DNA of 64,000 nt from Mesostigma viride (lineage: Eukaryota; Streptophyta; Mesostigmatophyceae; Mesostigmatales; Mesostigmataceae), in NCBI GenBank assembly GCA_009746045.1, contig RPFO01000219.1:956001-1020000 (forward strand). The letters are read 5' to 3'. Within the stretch, counting starts at the first letter, position 1, and every line of letters starts with the position of its first letter. The notes beneath the pieces are model-generated. The model saw nothing but the letters and a program-made list of their open reading frames with translations, made no database searches and was not told the origin of the DNA. Position numbers and translations under genes: made by a program. Of the stretch, positions 1-9,778 are shown one piece after another.

Positions 1-1
1 T

Positions 2-478
2 GGTCTCGAGGACGGCCAGACAAAGATATCTGACCAGCTCGCACACCTGACGCACAAGGTCTCCCTTCTTTCCGGAAACGAAGGTGCTGTTGGAGGCACC
101 GGACCTACCTGCGAGGTCTTCAAGATTCACGACGCCGGATATGACGATGTCGACCGCAAGACGCCCAAAATTTGCGTCGAGTGGGTCTACGAGAGGAACG
201 CGGCAAGGCCGAGGAAGGTCGAGGACCGTTGCGAGTGGATTCGCCTCGACCAAGCCGACGGATGCGTTAAGATGGTCGACGAATTCGTCGATGGCTTCTC
301 AAAGTCCAAGCGCCAGCCAGGCATTGCCCCCGTTACCCTCTACAAGGCATGGGAGGAGGCAAAGAAGGGTTTCGAGGACGCAAAGACCGCCACTTCCCAT
401 GGCAGGAAGAGGAGCCGCGAGGAAGCGTCAAGCTCCCACGGCCATGGCGACAAGAAGAAGTCCGCCTCGTACGTTTGA
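2..478 (+). CDS. 3' end of an unrecognised gene (partial)
   Basis: One frame is open from the window edge to a TGA at 476-478, giving 158 C-terminal residues of a protein that starts outside the window. The visible part is hydrophilic and soluble. It contains a KICVEWVYERN stretch near residue 55, a region rich in D and E, and a tail with basic clusters (GRKRSREE, GDKKKS) that could be a nuclear localisation signal. I do not recognise a family. It could be the last exon of a host gene or the end of a mobile-element ORF; the tandem repeat 350 bp downstream does not decide. A longer overlapping frame at 84-569 is Ser/Arg-rich shadow sequence. Confidence 0.5.
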   Translation, partial: GLEDGQTKISDQLAHLTHKVSLLSGNEGAVGGTGPTCEVFKIHDAGYDDVDRKTPKICVEWVYERNAARPRKVEDRCEWIRLDQADGCVKMVDEFVDGFSKSKRQPGIAPVTLYKAWEEAKKGFEDAKTATSHGRKRSREEASSSHGHGDKKKSASYV

Positions 479-832
479 AGAGCCCGACTGGACACTCCAA
501 TTACAAGGAGTAGATTGTCGTCTTGTTGATGACGGCAACGAGCTTGCCATTTCGCTCTTGTTGAGCTGATAACGAATGTAAACGTGATATAAATTTTAAT
601 GAATTCGTTTATGCAGTATAAAACGCGTCAATATATGCTGGAAACATTTTTCATTTCGTCTCGAATTGCAGTTCTAACTTCGAGTTATGCATCCAGAGTA
701 AACATCTCATGCATCGACGCAGGTCGTATGGGATTCTTGCATAGGTCGTCTGAGTTTTCAGATTAATAAACCCTAACACTCTGCACACCCCGCCGCGCGG
801 CCCTCGCCGGCTCCCTCACCATGCGAGGACAT
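479..832. other. Non-coding spacer, AT-rich
   Basis: No gene is visible. 570-700 is AT-rich and could be the 3' UTR and flank of the upstream gene. The stretch ends at the first hairpin unit of the 110-bp array. Confidence 0.4.
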
Positions 833-1552
833 GGCGAAAAATTGGGCGGTCTTTTCTTAAGAGTAAGTACGTGCAATTTTTCGCCACATCCAACAAACCA
901 CGCCACCTCAGCGCCGGCCAGTGGGGGAAGGTGGCGAAAAATTGGGCGTTCTTTTCTTAAGAGTAAGTACGTGCAATTTTTCGCCATCACTCTCACACCT
1001 TGACAAACACCTCCTATACCCCGCGCCAAGGGGTGGCAGGGTGGCGAAAAATTGGGCGTTCTTTTCTTAAGAGTAAGTACGTGCAATTTTTCGCCATCAC
1101 TCTCACACCTTGACAAACACCTCCTATACCCCGCGCCAAGGGGTGGCAGGGTGGCGAAAAATTGGGCGTTCTTTTCTTAAGAGTAAGTACGTGCAATTTT
1201 TCGCCATCCTTGTCACACCTTGACAAACACCTCCTATGACCCGCGCCAAGGGGTGGCAGGGTGGCGAAAAATTGGGCGTTCTTTTCTTAAGAGTAAGTAC
1301 GTGCAATTTTTCGCCATCCTTGTCACACCTTGACAAACACCTCCTATGACCCGCGCCAAGGGGTGGCAGGGTGGCGAAAAATTGGGCGTTCTTTTCTTAA
1401 GAGTAAGTACGTGCAATTTTTCGCCATCCTTGTCACACCTTGACAAACACCTCCTATGACCCGCGCCAAGGGGTGGCAGGGTGGCGAAAAATTGGGCGTT
1501 CTTTTCTTAAGAGTAAGTACGTGCAATTTTTCGCCATCCTTGTCACACCCCC
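833..1552. repeat. 110-bp tandem array with a 12-bp inverted repeat in every unit
   Basis: Seven copies of a 53-bp core start at 833, 933, 1043, 1153, 1263, 1373 and 1483. The last six are spaced exactly 110 bp apart. Each core begins GGCGAAAAATTG and ends with its reverse complement CAATTTTTCGCC, around a loop holding the palindrome CTTAAG. The filler between cores (CACACCTTGACAAACACC and a CCAAGGGGTGG stretch) is also conserved. The short open frames crossing the array come from its periodicity and are not genes. Confidence 0.9.
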
Positions 1553-1652
1553 AACACACCATCACAACTGCCGGGGTGGTGACAGATGCCAGCCTAAATG
1601 TCACAATCTGGTGAGCAGTGGTGGCAGGGGGGCACTTCTGTTTTTGCAAGTG

Positions 1653-1682
1653 GTTTAGGGTTTTAGGGTTTAGGGCTTAGGG
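1653..1682 (+). repeat. Interstitial telomere-like run
   Basis: Four imperfect units of the TTTAGGG / TTTTAGGG type, known from plant and green-algal telomeres, lie in a row. The run is too short and too internal to be a chromosome end. It may be a repair scar or chance. Confidence 0.4.
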
Positions 1683-1796
1683 TGAGACCCATCCTAGGCC
1701 GCGGTCACTATAGGGTCACTATAGGGGGTGGCAGATGCCAGCATAAGGGTGGTGCACTTCTCCTAGTCGCGATGACGGAATGATGACGGAATGATG

Positions 1797-1904
1797 ATGG
1801 AAGCTACTTAATTAATTAATTAATTATGGGCACCATTGATTATGGGCATGAAGTAGCCTAGAATGTATCATAGGCCATATGCCCCTTCTCAAGGGCATAT
1901 GGCC
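1797..1904 (+). mobile_element. LINE 3'-UTR fragment, plus orientation
   Basis: 1845-1905 matches the reverse complement of the LINE 3'-UTR at 42230-42290 (AGCCTAGAATGTAT, CATATGCCCCTTCTC). It carries a perfect 13-bp hairpin (arms 1872-1884 and 1893-1905). A TTAA tract lies at 1809-1826. No coding part remains. Confidence 0.5.
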
Positions 1905-2017
1905 TTAAATTAAATTAAATTATAACATGCCTCCGTGGGGAGGTCATGTAGCACATATTCCATGATGGGTGGGGTGGAGGAAGCCGCGTGATCGATCGAA
2001 CTATCCTAACTCTAAGC
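1905..2017 (-). mobile_element. LINE subfamily A, 3' end (left part, split by copia)
   Basis: On the minus strand this is a LINE 3' terminus. An (AAATT)n tail comes first in window coordinates, then the terminal hairpin CCTCC-GTGG-GGAGG at 1930-1943, then 3'-UTR. The same sequence recurs at 10765-10870 and 11325-11440. In those copies it runs without a break into the segment that here resumes at 9779, so the LTR element split this LINE. Confidence 0.8.
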
Positions 2018-2540
2018 AGTTATTCTAGGGCTTCAGGCCTAGACTATCAGTACACGTGGCGTTGTCCCCGTCTCCCAAGTGGGATACGGACATGGACGGT
2101 AGTGTAGTACACTGGACATATCTCTACTAGGATTTAGATCCGCACGTGCCATGATGGGCACGTGGGTGCTAGATATTAGCACTGAGATATGTAGTGCACA
2201 CGCACGTGGGTATTCACGTGGTAGGGTTTATGAGCTGTGATGCAGACCACAAGGTGGCTGCAGTGCTAGTCCTGTACGGAGGTCCTAGGGGAGGTCCAGG
2301 ATCGTCCACGTAGTGCTGTTAGGCAGTCGTTGCCTGCGGGCATCGTATCAGTCCTAGCTGGAGTAGATCTATAGCTGGACGGAGCCAGCACCTCATTGGT
2401 TAGCACTAGTACAGGATAGCTAGGTTACCCTAACCTACGTGCCCATGCAATCCAGCTTGGCAAGCTTGCATGGGTTGATATTATGCCAGCCATTGCATAA
2501 TCCAACACACGTTCGCATCCATTGCACGAGTGCCATAACT
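2018..2540 (+). repeat. 5' LTR (523 bp)
   Basis: The LTR starts AGTTAT and ends ATAACT, a 6-bp terminal inverted repeat, and not the usual TG...CA. It matches 9253-9773 with, as far as I can see, one 2-bp difference near 2367 (GATCTATAGCTGG against GATCTAGCTGG). Such identity points to recent integration. Confidence 0.9.
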
Positions 2541-2592
2541 TGCATTTATAAAAACTCTCACAGTTTTACACTACTCTCTCAGTTTTTTAAAG

Positions 2593-3642
2593 ATGTCGAA
2601 CGTTTCCAATACCGATTACTCTTCGGAGTCAAGCCTGTCCCCATCGTCCGAAGATTTGGACTACCGGGCGGCAGTGCGGGGCCGGCAGGGTCGGGACGAT
2701 CACGCTGGCAGCGATGCCGGCAGTGGTCGCTCGTCTTCGGACGAGGACCAGCGGTTCCTGGATCAGTTGGCGGCGCGGCCGCCGCTATACAATGTATGGC
2801 GTCCCAACGCACCACCGGCGGAAGGGCAGCCCACGGCCCCCGAGCTGGTCACGGGGCCGGGGAGGGTGGTGCCGGTATTGGGGGACATACCGTCAGATGG
2901 CTACGACGAGGACGAGGACCTCGTGGATCTCGAGTTGCCGGAGGACAAGGAGAAACGCGAGGAGCTGCTCCGCCGAGAGGCAGAGCGCATTCGGCAGGAG
3001 GCCCAGCTCCGCAGAGAGCTGGAGCAGCAGCGCGAGCTGGAGGCTCAGCGCGAGGCTCAGCTGCGGGCAGAGACTGAGATGGACAGGACAGCCCGGGTGC
3101 TCGCGGAGCGGCAGCAGGAGCGGGATCGCGTGGCCAGGGCAGGTCTGCGCGCGGGGCCGACAGGTGCGCGAGAGGCGCCCCCATACGTTCTCCGCAAGAA
3201 GAACGAGCTTTACACCTTTGCGCACAGGCGCACAGCGCGCTCCTTTAGGCGAATGGCTGGAGATGTGCTGCAGGAGACCGACTCGTCGGTGGAGATGCAG
3301 CCAGGAGCGCGGGGAGAGGAGCTGGTTTTGATGGACCCGGCCATGGTGGAGGCAGAGCGTCTGGCCAAGATAGAGTACGCCAGGCATTGCCAGCGGAAGG
3401 CCAAGAGGGCAATGGTGCGGTCCATGGCGGAGAACAGTTTGGCTAGGGAGCGCGCAGCCAGGGAGGCGCAGCATCGGGAGATGAAGCGACTTCGTGCGAA
3501 GGCGCACGACGCCGCGGAGAAGACCCGGCGTCACCAGGCGCGGCTGGACGCAGCCTTGAAGAGGTCGGAGGCGACACTGGCAACGATGGTGGGCCCGGCG
3601 AGGCGGAGCAGGAGGCCGGCTGGCGAGGAAGAGCCGGCGTAA
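2593..3642 (+). CDS. Coiled-coil ORF of the copia-like element, upstream of Gag
   Basis: This 349-residue frame starts 52 bp after the 5' LTR. The N-terminus is Ser/Asp-rich. Residues about 110-190 and 250-330 are long charged stretches rich in E, R, Q and A with coiled-coil character (EKREELLRREAERIRQEA). No retroviral motif is visible. It ends with TAA at 3640-3642, but similar sequence (MRKEERALRRYQEAART) continues from 3665 in another frame, so the original ORF may have been longer. It may be an additional Gag-like structural protein; copia elements usually have one gag-pol frame, so an extra 5' ORF is unusual. Confidence 0.6.
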   Translation: MSNVSNTDYSSESSLSPSSEDLDYRAAVRGRQGRDDHAGSDAGSGRSSSDEDQRFLDQLAARPPLYNVWRPNAPPAEGQPTAPELVTGPGRVVPVLGDIPSDGYDEDEDLVDLELPEDKEKREELLRREAERIRQEAQLRRELEQQRELEAQREAQLRAETEMDRTARVLAERQQERDRVARAGLRAGPTGAREAPPYVLRKKNELYTFAHRRTARSFRRMAGDVLQETDSSVEMQPGARGEELVLMDPAMVEAERLAKIEYARHCQRKAKRAMVRSMAENSLARERAAREAQHREMKRLRAKAHDAAEKTRRHQARLDAALKRSEATLATMVGPARRSRRPAGEEEPA

Positions 3643-3664
3643 TGCACGTGCCCTAGACAGGCGC

Positions 3665-5384
3665 ATGCGCAAGGAGGAGCGGGCTCTGCGCAGGTATCAG
3701 GAGGCGGCCAGGACCTGGGCTCTGCAGGGAGAATTCGGAGACGCAATCCGGTTTGAGCGTGGTCTGGCGCCACATGAGCCGCTGCCTGAGGACGCTGTAT
3801 TGGACTTCATGCGTACCCCACAGCCAGCAAGGGCCCAGCGAGGAACGGCCTTGTTAAACGCGCGTGAGCGTGTTCGCGCTGGCGCAGACACACCCCACCC
3901 CCCACCCCCCACACCCAAACACACCATGCAGACCGACACGGACCTGGAGCTGGACCGCATCGCTGCACTACTCCACCAGGAGCTGGACGCAGCGGAGGCC
4001 AACCCGACCAAGCGGGCGCGGGCAGCAGAGGCAGTAGAGCAACTGCTGAGGGCCGCCAAGCGGGTCCGCCAAGGAAAGTGGCAGGAGGGGTGTGGACCAT
4101 CGTCTACGCCCCAGCGGTCGCATCCAGAGGAGGATGGTGACGAGGGGAAGGACGGGGGAGCACCAGGGGGAGGGGCACCAGCAAGCACCGGGGGTATGGC
4201 GGGCGGCAGCAACGCTGGAGCGACAACCCAGCAGCAGCAGCAGCCACAGCATCAACAGCAGCAGCAGCAGCAGCAGCAGCGGCAGCATCAGCAACAGCAA
4301 CCGCAGCAGCAGCAGCAGCAGCAGCAACCTCAACCACAAGCGACTGTCGCTGTACCACAGCGACCCAGGTTTGATGCATCCCGTAGGGAAGATAGGATTA
4401 CCTTCCCAGGTCTAGCTGAGGGATTTGTGCAGGAGGATGCACTTGAGTTTCTTTTCAAGATAGAACATTCTGGTCCCATGATAACATCCGTGATTGGTTT
4501 CCTGCTCTCAGGGTGTCTAACACGATCCACCAATCTGCACCTAGCATAAAACAAATGGTTCAGATGTATGAGAGGAGGGCCAGCACACCTGGGGCAGAGG
4601 AGGTGCAAATCTTCACAGAATTCATAGCAGACCTAAAAGGGCTGTTGACCAAGGGGGAACACCTGCAGGCTCTCAAGGGGTTCAACTGGTTGGCCTCGTA
4701 CAAAGTCAACAAGTCTGACTACGTACGTGACAACAAACAGTTTGTCCTGTACATAGACAGGGACGAGGAGTTGAAGAAACTCAACTCTAAGTACCTGATC
4801 CATCAGTGGCTCACCAAAGCTGAGCTGGACAAGAACACCAATGCAGTTCTGCTGGCTGGCCTTAAAGACAAGTGGGATGATTTTAGGGGGGCCATGTTGT
4901 TCATTCAGCAGAGCCTAGAACCCTTCTCAACTGTCAAGGAACCCAAGGTTAACAAGGTCCAAGGGGGGGTGGTCAGGACGGTGCAGGTCCTAGCAGGAAG
5001 AAGCTCATCAAGGAGGTGGTAGCTCAGGTCAAGGCGGTGTTCAAGGGTCCCCAGCAAGGTAAGAAGGCAGGGGGTCATCCAAGCAGCAGGGGAAATCAGA
5101 CAAGGGGGGAAAGGGGAACCCAGGCAGTAAGGCAGGGCCCTCCCAGGGGCCTAGTCAGAAAGGTAAGCCTCATGACTCCACCCTGTACTGCACCAGGTGC
5201 TCATGCAAGGGGCATGAGAGGGATGATTGCTGGAAGGGCAAACCCGAACTTGGATCTGATGTGGATGTGTGCCCAGGTTGCTGGGAGCCCCGCCACCCGT
5301 TACCTGCAGGGGGACGCTGCAACAAGCCCAGGAAGGGAGCCTCAACGGGGCGCCCCAACAAACAAGCCAGCACTCAGGACGACT
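3665..5384 (+). pseudogene. Gag region of the copia-like element (frame-broken)
   Basis: A plausible Gag start is the ATG at 3926 (MQTDTDLELDRIAALL). A CAG-encoded polyglutamine tract covers about 4231-4326. The capsid-like part continues in another frame from about 4513 to 4975, and a third frame holds a zinc knuckle C-x2-C-x4-H-x4-C (CTRCSCKGHERDDC) at about 5189-5230, which fits nucleocapsid RNA binding. GTAAGT at 5385 with CAG at 5448-5450 could be an intron, but the phase does not fit without another shift. The frame changes are either decay, introns or assembly indels. Confidence 0.75.
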
Positions 5385-5436
5385 GTAAGTCTCCTGTACC
5401 CTGGTTTCTCAATGGCCGTGTACCTTCATTTGCTCT

Positions 5437-6470
5437 GTGTTGCCTGACAGTGAGGAAGTGGATTGGGACCTGGCTTATGACATGACGTTAGCACAGGTGG
5501 CCCAAGATCCCACTATAGCCTCCTTAGACGCAGCAGCAGATAAGGTTATATCCTATGCCAGGTTAGCCCAACAGCTACACAAGGCAATGGGGCATGAGGC
5601 AGTGGCAGAAAGGCTGGCCAATAAAATTGATGGCCGTGACCTGGAACAGATGTGCAGGCATGTCAGGAAGCACTGTGAAGCGTGCCAACTGCATGCACCT
5701 AAACCCAAGAGATGGCATGTGGCCACCCCACCACTGGCTAGAGGAAAGCTAGTAGGGGATGTGATACACCTGGTGAAGGACACGGTGTATTACTTGGTCC
5801 TAAAAGATGCCTGGTCTAGGTTTGTGGTGATAGAACCCTTGCCAGGCATGGCCAATGAACAACTGCACAGAGCCCTGCTGATTGCACTAGCACGGTATCA
5901 TCCTCAGGAAAAATTAATGCTGGATCAGCAGTTCACGTGGATACAAGATTATCCTGATCTGCCCAAGATAGACATTGCTGGGGCTCAAGATCATGAACGC
6001 CAGGGGATGATTGAACGTACCATGCGTGCTATCAGGGACCTCATAAAGAAAAATGAGTCCAGGACAGCAGAGTCTGGGAGCTATGCTGATAGGACAGCGT
6101 GGGCAGCTGAGGTGTGCAGAACTCTGAACACCAAGCCCCTCATGTCTTCTCCTTTTGGTGAAATCACACCAATTGGCCTGCAATCAGGTAGCTACTCTCA
6201 GGAGGTACTAGACCACTACAACACGCAAAGGCAACACTTGGCCAAGTTGCTGGCAAAAAAGGATAAGAGTAATGCCAGGCCTGTGTTTGAAGTGGGGGAT
6301 CAGGTACTCTACTATAGGGAGGGGAAGGGAACAAAGCCCACTCTGGTAGATGGCATGGTCCAGCTGAAATCATCAGGTTGTCAGAAACAGGGACACGGTG
6401 ACTATTCAGCATCACAGAGAGCGAATGGTTGGCAAGCATAGACTGAAGCTTTATTACCCTCCTTTGGCAG
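5437..6470 (+). pseudogene. Integrase of the copia-like element
   Basis: The N-terminus has a zinc-binding HKAMGH...CEAC pattern. The core has VGDVIHLV (first Asp), a second Asp in LMLDQQF, and ERQGMIERTMRAI for the catalytic Glu region. A C-terminal FEVGDQVLYYR resembles the GPY/F-like domain. It would insert the cDNA into the host genome. The end of the domain (VTIQHHRERMVGKHRLKLYYP) is in another frame from about 6398, so at least one indel separates them. It lies directly after the zinc knuckle with no protease between. Confidence 0.75.
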
Positions 6471-7951
6471 ACGTGTCAGGGGTAGAATTCTTGGACATGG
6501 ATTCAGAGCCTCAGTCTGGTGGGTTGGTCTCACCCAGTGAATTGGCTAGGGACATAGCTGATGCAAGCAACACAACCATAGACGCTCCTGTGTTCCTCAG
6601 TGGTGCAGCCCCACCACAGCCCACTGGTCCAACTGGGCAGGAGGAACGTGCACTGGATGAGCAGCAGGTCGCTCCTCCCTCATCTCAGGAACAGCCACAC
6701 GAAGCAGCAGATCCTGTTGTCCCCAGGAATAAATTTGCTGAGGCTCTAAAAGCTCTACATAGAGCACACACTGCCAAGGCACAAATGGCAGCAGGTGCAG
6801 CACAAGTCAATGCTGTGGGTGAATCTAACCAGGATCCCAGTATTCTGGCAGTAGACACACAGGCACAGGTGAGCATCATCAGTGCACAAGCTGTATCTGG
6901 CCTAAGTCTGCAACGCTCGCCCTGGGCTAGAGTGTCAGATTTTTCAGGCAAAACAAAAATGGCAGTCAAAGGCCAAGTGCTAATTCCCATTCTGGGTGTG
7001 CCCACTCCCTTCCAGGTAGTAGAGGGCTACAAGGGGAATGCACTGCTGGGGGAACCATTTGTCTCATACCCTGGAGTAGTCATCTCAGCTGGGAGGTTGA
7101 GTGTGACTGGGGTGGGGCAGGTCACCCTGGACCATTTCAAAATTCCTTTAACACAGATCAGTGATGGCCTGGAAGCAGCCATCAATGCTGTCAACATAAA
7201 ATACCTCCCAGGTCAGGAACCCTGTGTTGATTCCCTCATTCATTCTCAGAAGCTACACCCCTCTGCGTTTGGGCTTGGTAGATGGGACATTGCGTCCATG
7301 TCTCCCTTGTCCTATGATGATGTGGTCAAAGACTGTCAAACGCAGATTGGTTTTCTGAAATGGATGGAAGCCTTTAACAGGGCTAGAGAGGAATGGGTTT
7401 GTCCTGATCCACGTAGTAAGTCCCAGGTACCACCTGTAACACCGATTGAGGCACTGCCACAAGGGGCCAGAAAGCTCAGACTGAAGTTTGTCTGCAAGCA
7501 TAAACCCCAGGCAGATGGGACACCTCCCATTTTTCATGCCAGACCTTGTGTCACGGAGTTCAGGGGCTCCACTGAGCTAACAGAGGCTGAACTGTATACC
7601 CCTGGTATTCAGCAGACGTCTCTTAAGGTCCTGTTGGCCACTTTCCTTCACCATCTGAATGCTGGTAAGGACTACGTGTGTAAAGCCACTGACATTAAGC
7701 GTGCCTTCCTTAAAGGCAACCCTGACATAGCCCAAAAGGTGTGGAGGGGTCAAGTCTATGTGGTCAACACTCCCAAAGTCTGGTCTGGGGACATCAAGGA
7801 ACCTCATCTAAGGCCTAACTTGGGGGTAGAAGGGCTTCAGTCAGCACCTAAAATTTTTAGGCTGTCTGCCCAAGAGGTCTTCCTGAAGCTGGGGGCCCAG
7901 TATGATGATATTGACCCTTGTTTCTTCACCATCCCTCATCCTGCTGGTTGA
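6398..7951 (+). pseudogene. Aspartic protease followed by copia-type RT (N-terminal part)
   Basis: One 517-codon frame begins with the integrase tail, then a low-complexity linker. At about 6826-7140 comes a retropepsin-like domain with the catalytic motif LAVDTQAQVSII, then VLIPILGVPTPFQVV and ALLGEPFVSYPGVVIS. From about 7330 a copia-type RT begins (WMEAFNRAREEW, HARPCVTEFRG, ATDIKRAFLKG, APKIFRLSAQEVFLKLG). The frame stops at 7949 just before the RT active site. The protease therefore sits between integrase and RT, not between Gag and integrase as in canonical Ty1/copia. Confidence 0.8.
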
Positions 7952-8304
7952 TGATGTTTGTGTGGCATGGGGATGATCAGCTCATTACTGGTCCCAGGGC
8001 AGCTGTGGAGGATTTCATTGCTCAAGTGTCTGCTAGCTTTGAATTAGGCAAGCAGCTGGAGCTGGGGAAAGATCCTGTCAAGTTCTGTGGCATCATTCTG
8101 AACCTGTTTAAGGAGCAGAAGGAGTGGGTGTGTTCTCTCAAAGCCTCCCCTGAGTATGTCATGTCTTGCAAAGATGTTCTTCCCTCTGACATCACTCCTG
8201 ATCTCTGTCCCACTATTAGGGGTAAGCTAGGTTGGCTGTGTGCCACTTGTGCTCCTCACCTGGCGTGGTCAGCAGAGTGGATGATGATGTCCTCATGGAG
8301 GTAG
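7918..8304 (+). pseudogene. Copia-type RT, C-terminal part with DD active site
   Basis: The RT motif C reads LLVDDVCVAW at about 7939-7970 but lies in a third frame between the upstream frame and this one. Two single-base-scale shifts are therefore needed near 7935 and 7970. This frame continues GDDQLITGPRAAVEDF and FELGKQLELGKDPVKFCG, typical of the copia RT thumb region. Expected role: cDNA synthesis. Confidence 0.75.
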
Positions 8305-8359
8305 GGTCTAGGGCTATTAAACAGGTGTTGCATGATGGCCCTCCCCTTATTCTTCATGC

Positions 8360-8878
8360 TTGGATCTGTTCCAACCCATCCACATCACATGCATGATGGA
8401 CAGTTCCATGGAGTCACGGGTAGTCACTAAGGTACAAGCCAGAGAGGCAGGTCTCTTTATGTTGTCTAACCCCACTGGCAAGCAATCTTTGGTTTCCTGG
8501 TTCAGCAGACTCCACAAGCGCAAGGCAGTCAGCAGCAATGTAGCAGAATGCCGTGCTGTGGTATCAGCTGTGTTGCATGCCAGGTACTTGAACCATCTGC
8601 TGGTGTGGTTGCAGCATCAGGCTGGTAGTTATGCTGGTGTCAAATCCCATCTGCTGACTGACAGTCAATCCCTTCTCTCTTTCCTGGACAACCCCTTGGC
8701 TGTGCACACCGATTTGGACTGGATTGTCCTCAAGCAGGAGTGTACCTATCTGGAGTCCAAGACTCACATCCGAGACCCTGACAATGCAGCAGATGCACTC
8801 ACAAAAGTGCCACAGGCTGCAGGGCCTCAGTACAGAGTCCTATACACGCTGATGAACCCATATAACGGCAGAGGGTGA
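8360..8878 (+). CDS. RNase H of the copia-like element
   Basis: The homologous part begins near 8430 and the frame stops at 8878. Visible motifs are SSNVAECRAVVSAVLHARYL (catalytic Glu region), HLLTDSQSLLSFL (Asp), and the typical copia C-terminal HIRDPDNAADALTKVPQ. This enzyme removes the RNA template strand during reverse transcription. The upstream connection to RT at 8304 is broken by a stop or frame change. 8879-9252 is the non-coding 3' region ending in the polypurine tract. Confidence 0.75.
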   Translation: MDLFQPIHITCMMDSSMESRVVTKVQAREAGLFMLSNPTGKQSLVSWFSRLHKRKAVSSNVAECRAVVSAVLHARYLNHLLVWLQHQAGSYAGVKSHLLTDSQSLLSFLDNPLAVHTDLDWIVLKQECTYLESKTHIRDPDNAADALTKVPQAAGPQYRVLYTLMNPYNGRG

Positions 8879-9252
8879 AGTGCCTCAGCCTAGGGATTTA
8901 GCACCAGATAGGAGGGTGGTCATGGGGTGGCAGGGTCTGAAGTGTCCCACCCGTAAGACTCTCTTTGCGTCATTAAAGATTGAGGTCAGAAGGGTCCTCC
9001 TTTATTGATGGCTTGTTCTTTGTCAATAAAACGTGTGGTCATATTTTTCTGACAATGGTTTTCCTAACACAGGCACCCAACCAGTGGGGATGTTGTATCC
9101 AACACGGAGGAGCTATGGGCGCTTTTATAAATGCATCTCTTTCAGTGTCCTGGTTGTCCCTGTGGGGAACCTTGCTTATCAGTAGTGGTTGGCATATGAG
9201 TGGGTTGTGGGAAGAGTCTTCCCCTCACTCCCCAAAGAAAAGTAATAATGGG

Positions 9253-9773
9253 AGTTATTCTAGGGCTTCAGGCCTAGACTATCAGTACACGTGGCGTTGT
9301 CCCCGTCTCCCAAGTGGGATACGGACATGGACGGTAGTGTAGTACACTGGACATATCTCTACTAGGATTTAGATCCGCACGTGCCATGATGGGCACGTGG
9401 GTGCTAGATATTAGCACTGAGATATGTAGTGCACACGCACGTGGGTATTCACGTGGTAGGGTTTATGAGCTGTGATGCAGACCACAAGGTGGCTGCAGTG
9501 CTAGTCCTGTACGGAGGTCCTAGGGGAGGTCCAGGATCGTCCACGTAGTGCTGTTAGGCAGTCGTTGCCTGCGGGCATCGTATCAGTCCTAGCTGGAGTA
9601 GATCTAGCTGGACGGAGCCAGCACCTCATTGGTTAGCACTAGTACAGGATAGCTAGGTTACCCTAACCTACGTGCCCATGCAATCCAGCTTGGCAAGCTT
9701 GCATGGGTTGATATTATGCCAGCCATTGCATAATCCAACACACGTTCGCATCCATTGCACGAGTGCCATAACT
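9253..9773 (+). repeat. 3' LTR (521 bp)
   Basis: Copy of 2018-2540 with the same AGTTAT...ATAACT termini, followed directly by the second TAAGC target duplicate. Confidence 0.9.
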
Positions 9774-9778
9774 TAAGC

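Larger units (their letters stand above)
2018..9773 (+). mobile_element. Ty1/copia-like LTR retrotransposon, recent insertion in a LINE
   Basis: The element is bounded by two nearly identical LTRs and a 5-bp target duplication TAAGC (2013-2017 and 9774-9778). Related LINE copies at 10862 and 11440 show the approximate empty site. Inside, in order, are a coiled-coil ORF, Gag with polyglutamine and a zinc knuckle, integrase, an aspartic protease, a copia-type reverse transcriptase and an RNase H. Reading frames change several times, so this copy cannot make one polyprotein without frameshifting or splicing. The purine-rich AAAGAAAAGTAATAATGGG just before the 3' LTR is the likely polypurine tract. 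No standard initiator-Met primer site follows the 5' LTR. Confidence 0.9.

Noticed and set aside
84-569. 161-codon open frame at the left end
   Set aside because: Ser/Arg/Pro-rich composition typical of a shadow frame; the frame open from base 2 to 478 has better protein character.
763-1649. Overlapping 70-117 residue frames on the minus strand
   Set aside because: They repeat every 110 bp with the tandem array and have no other support.
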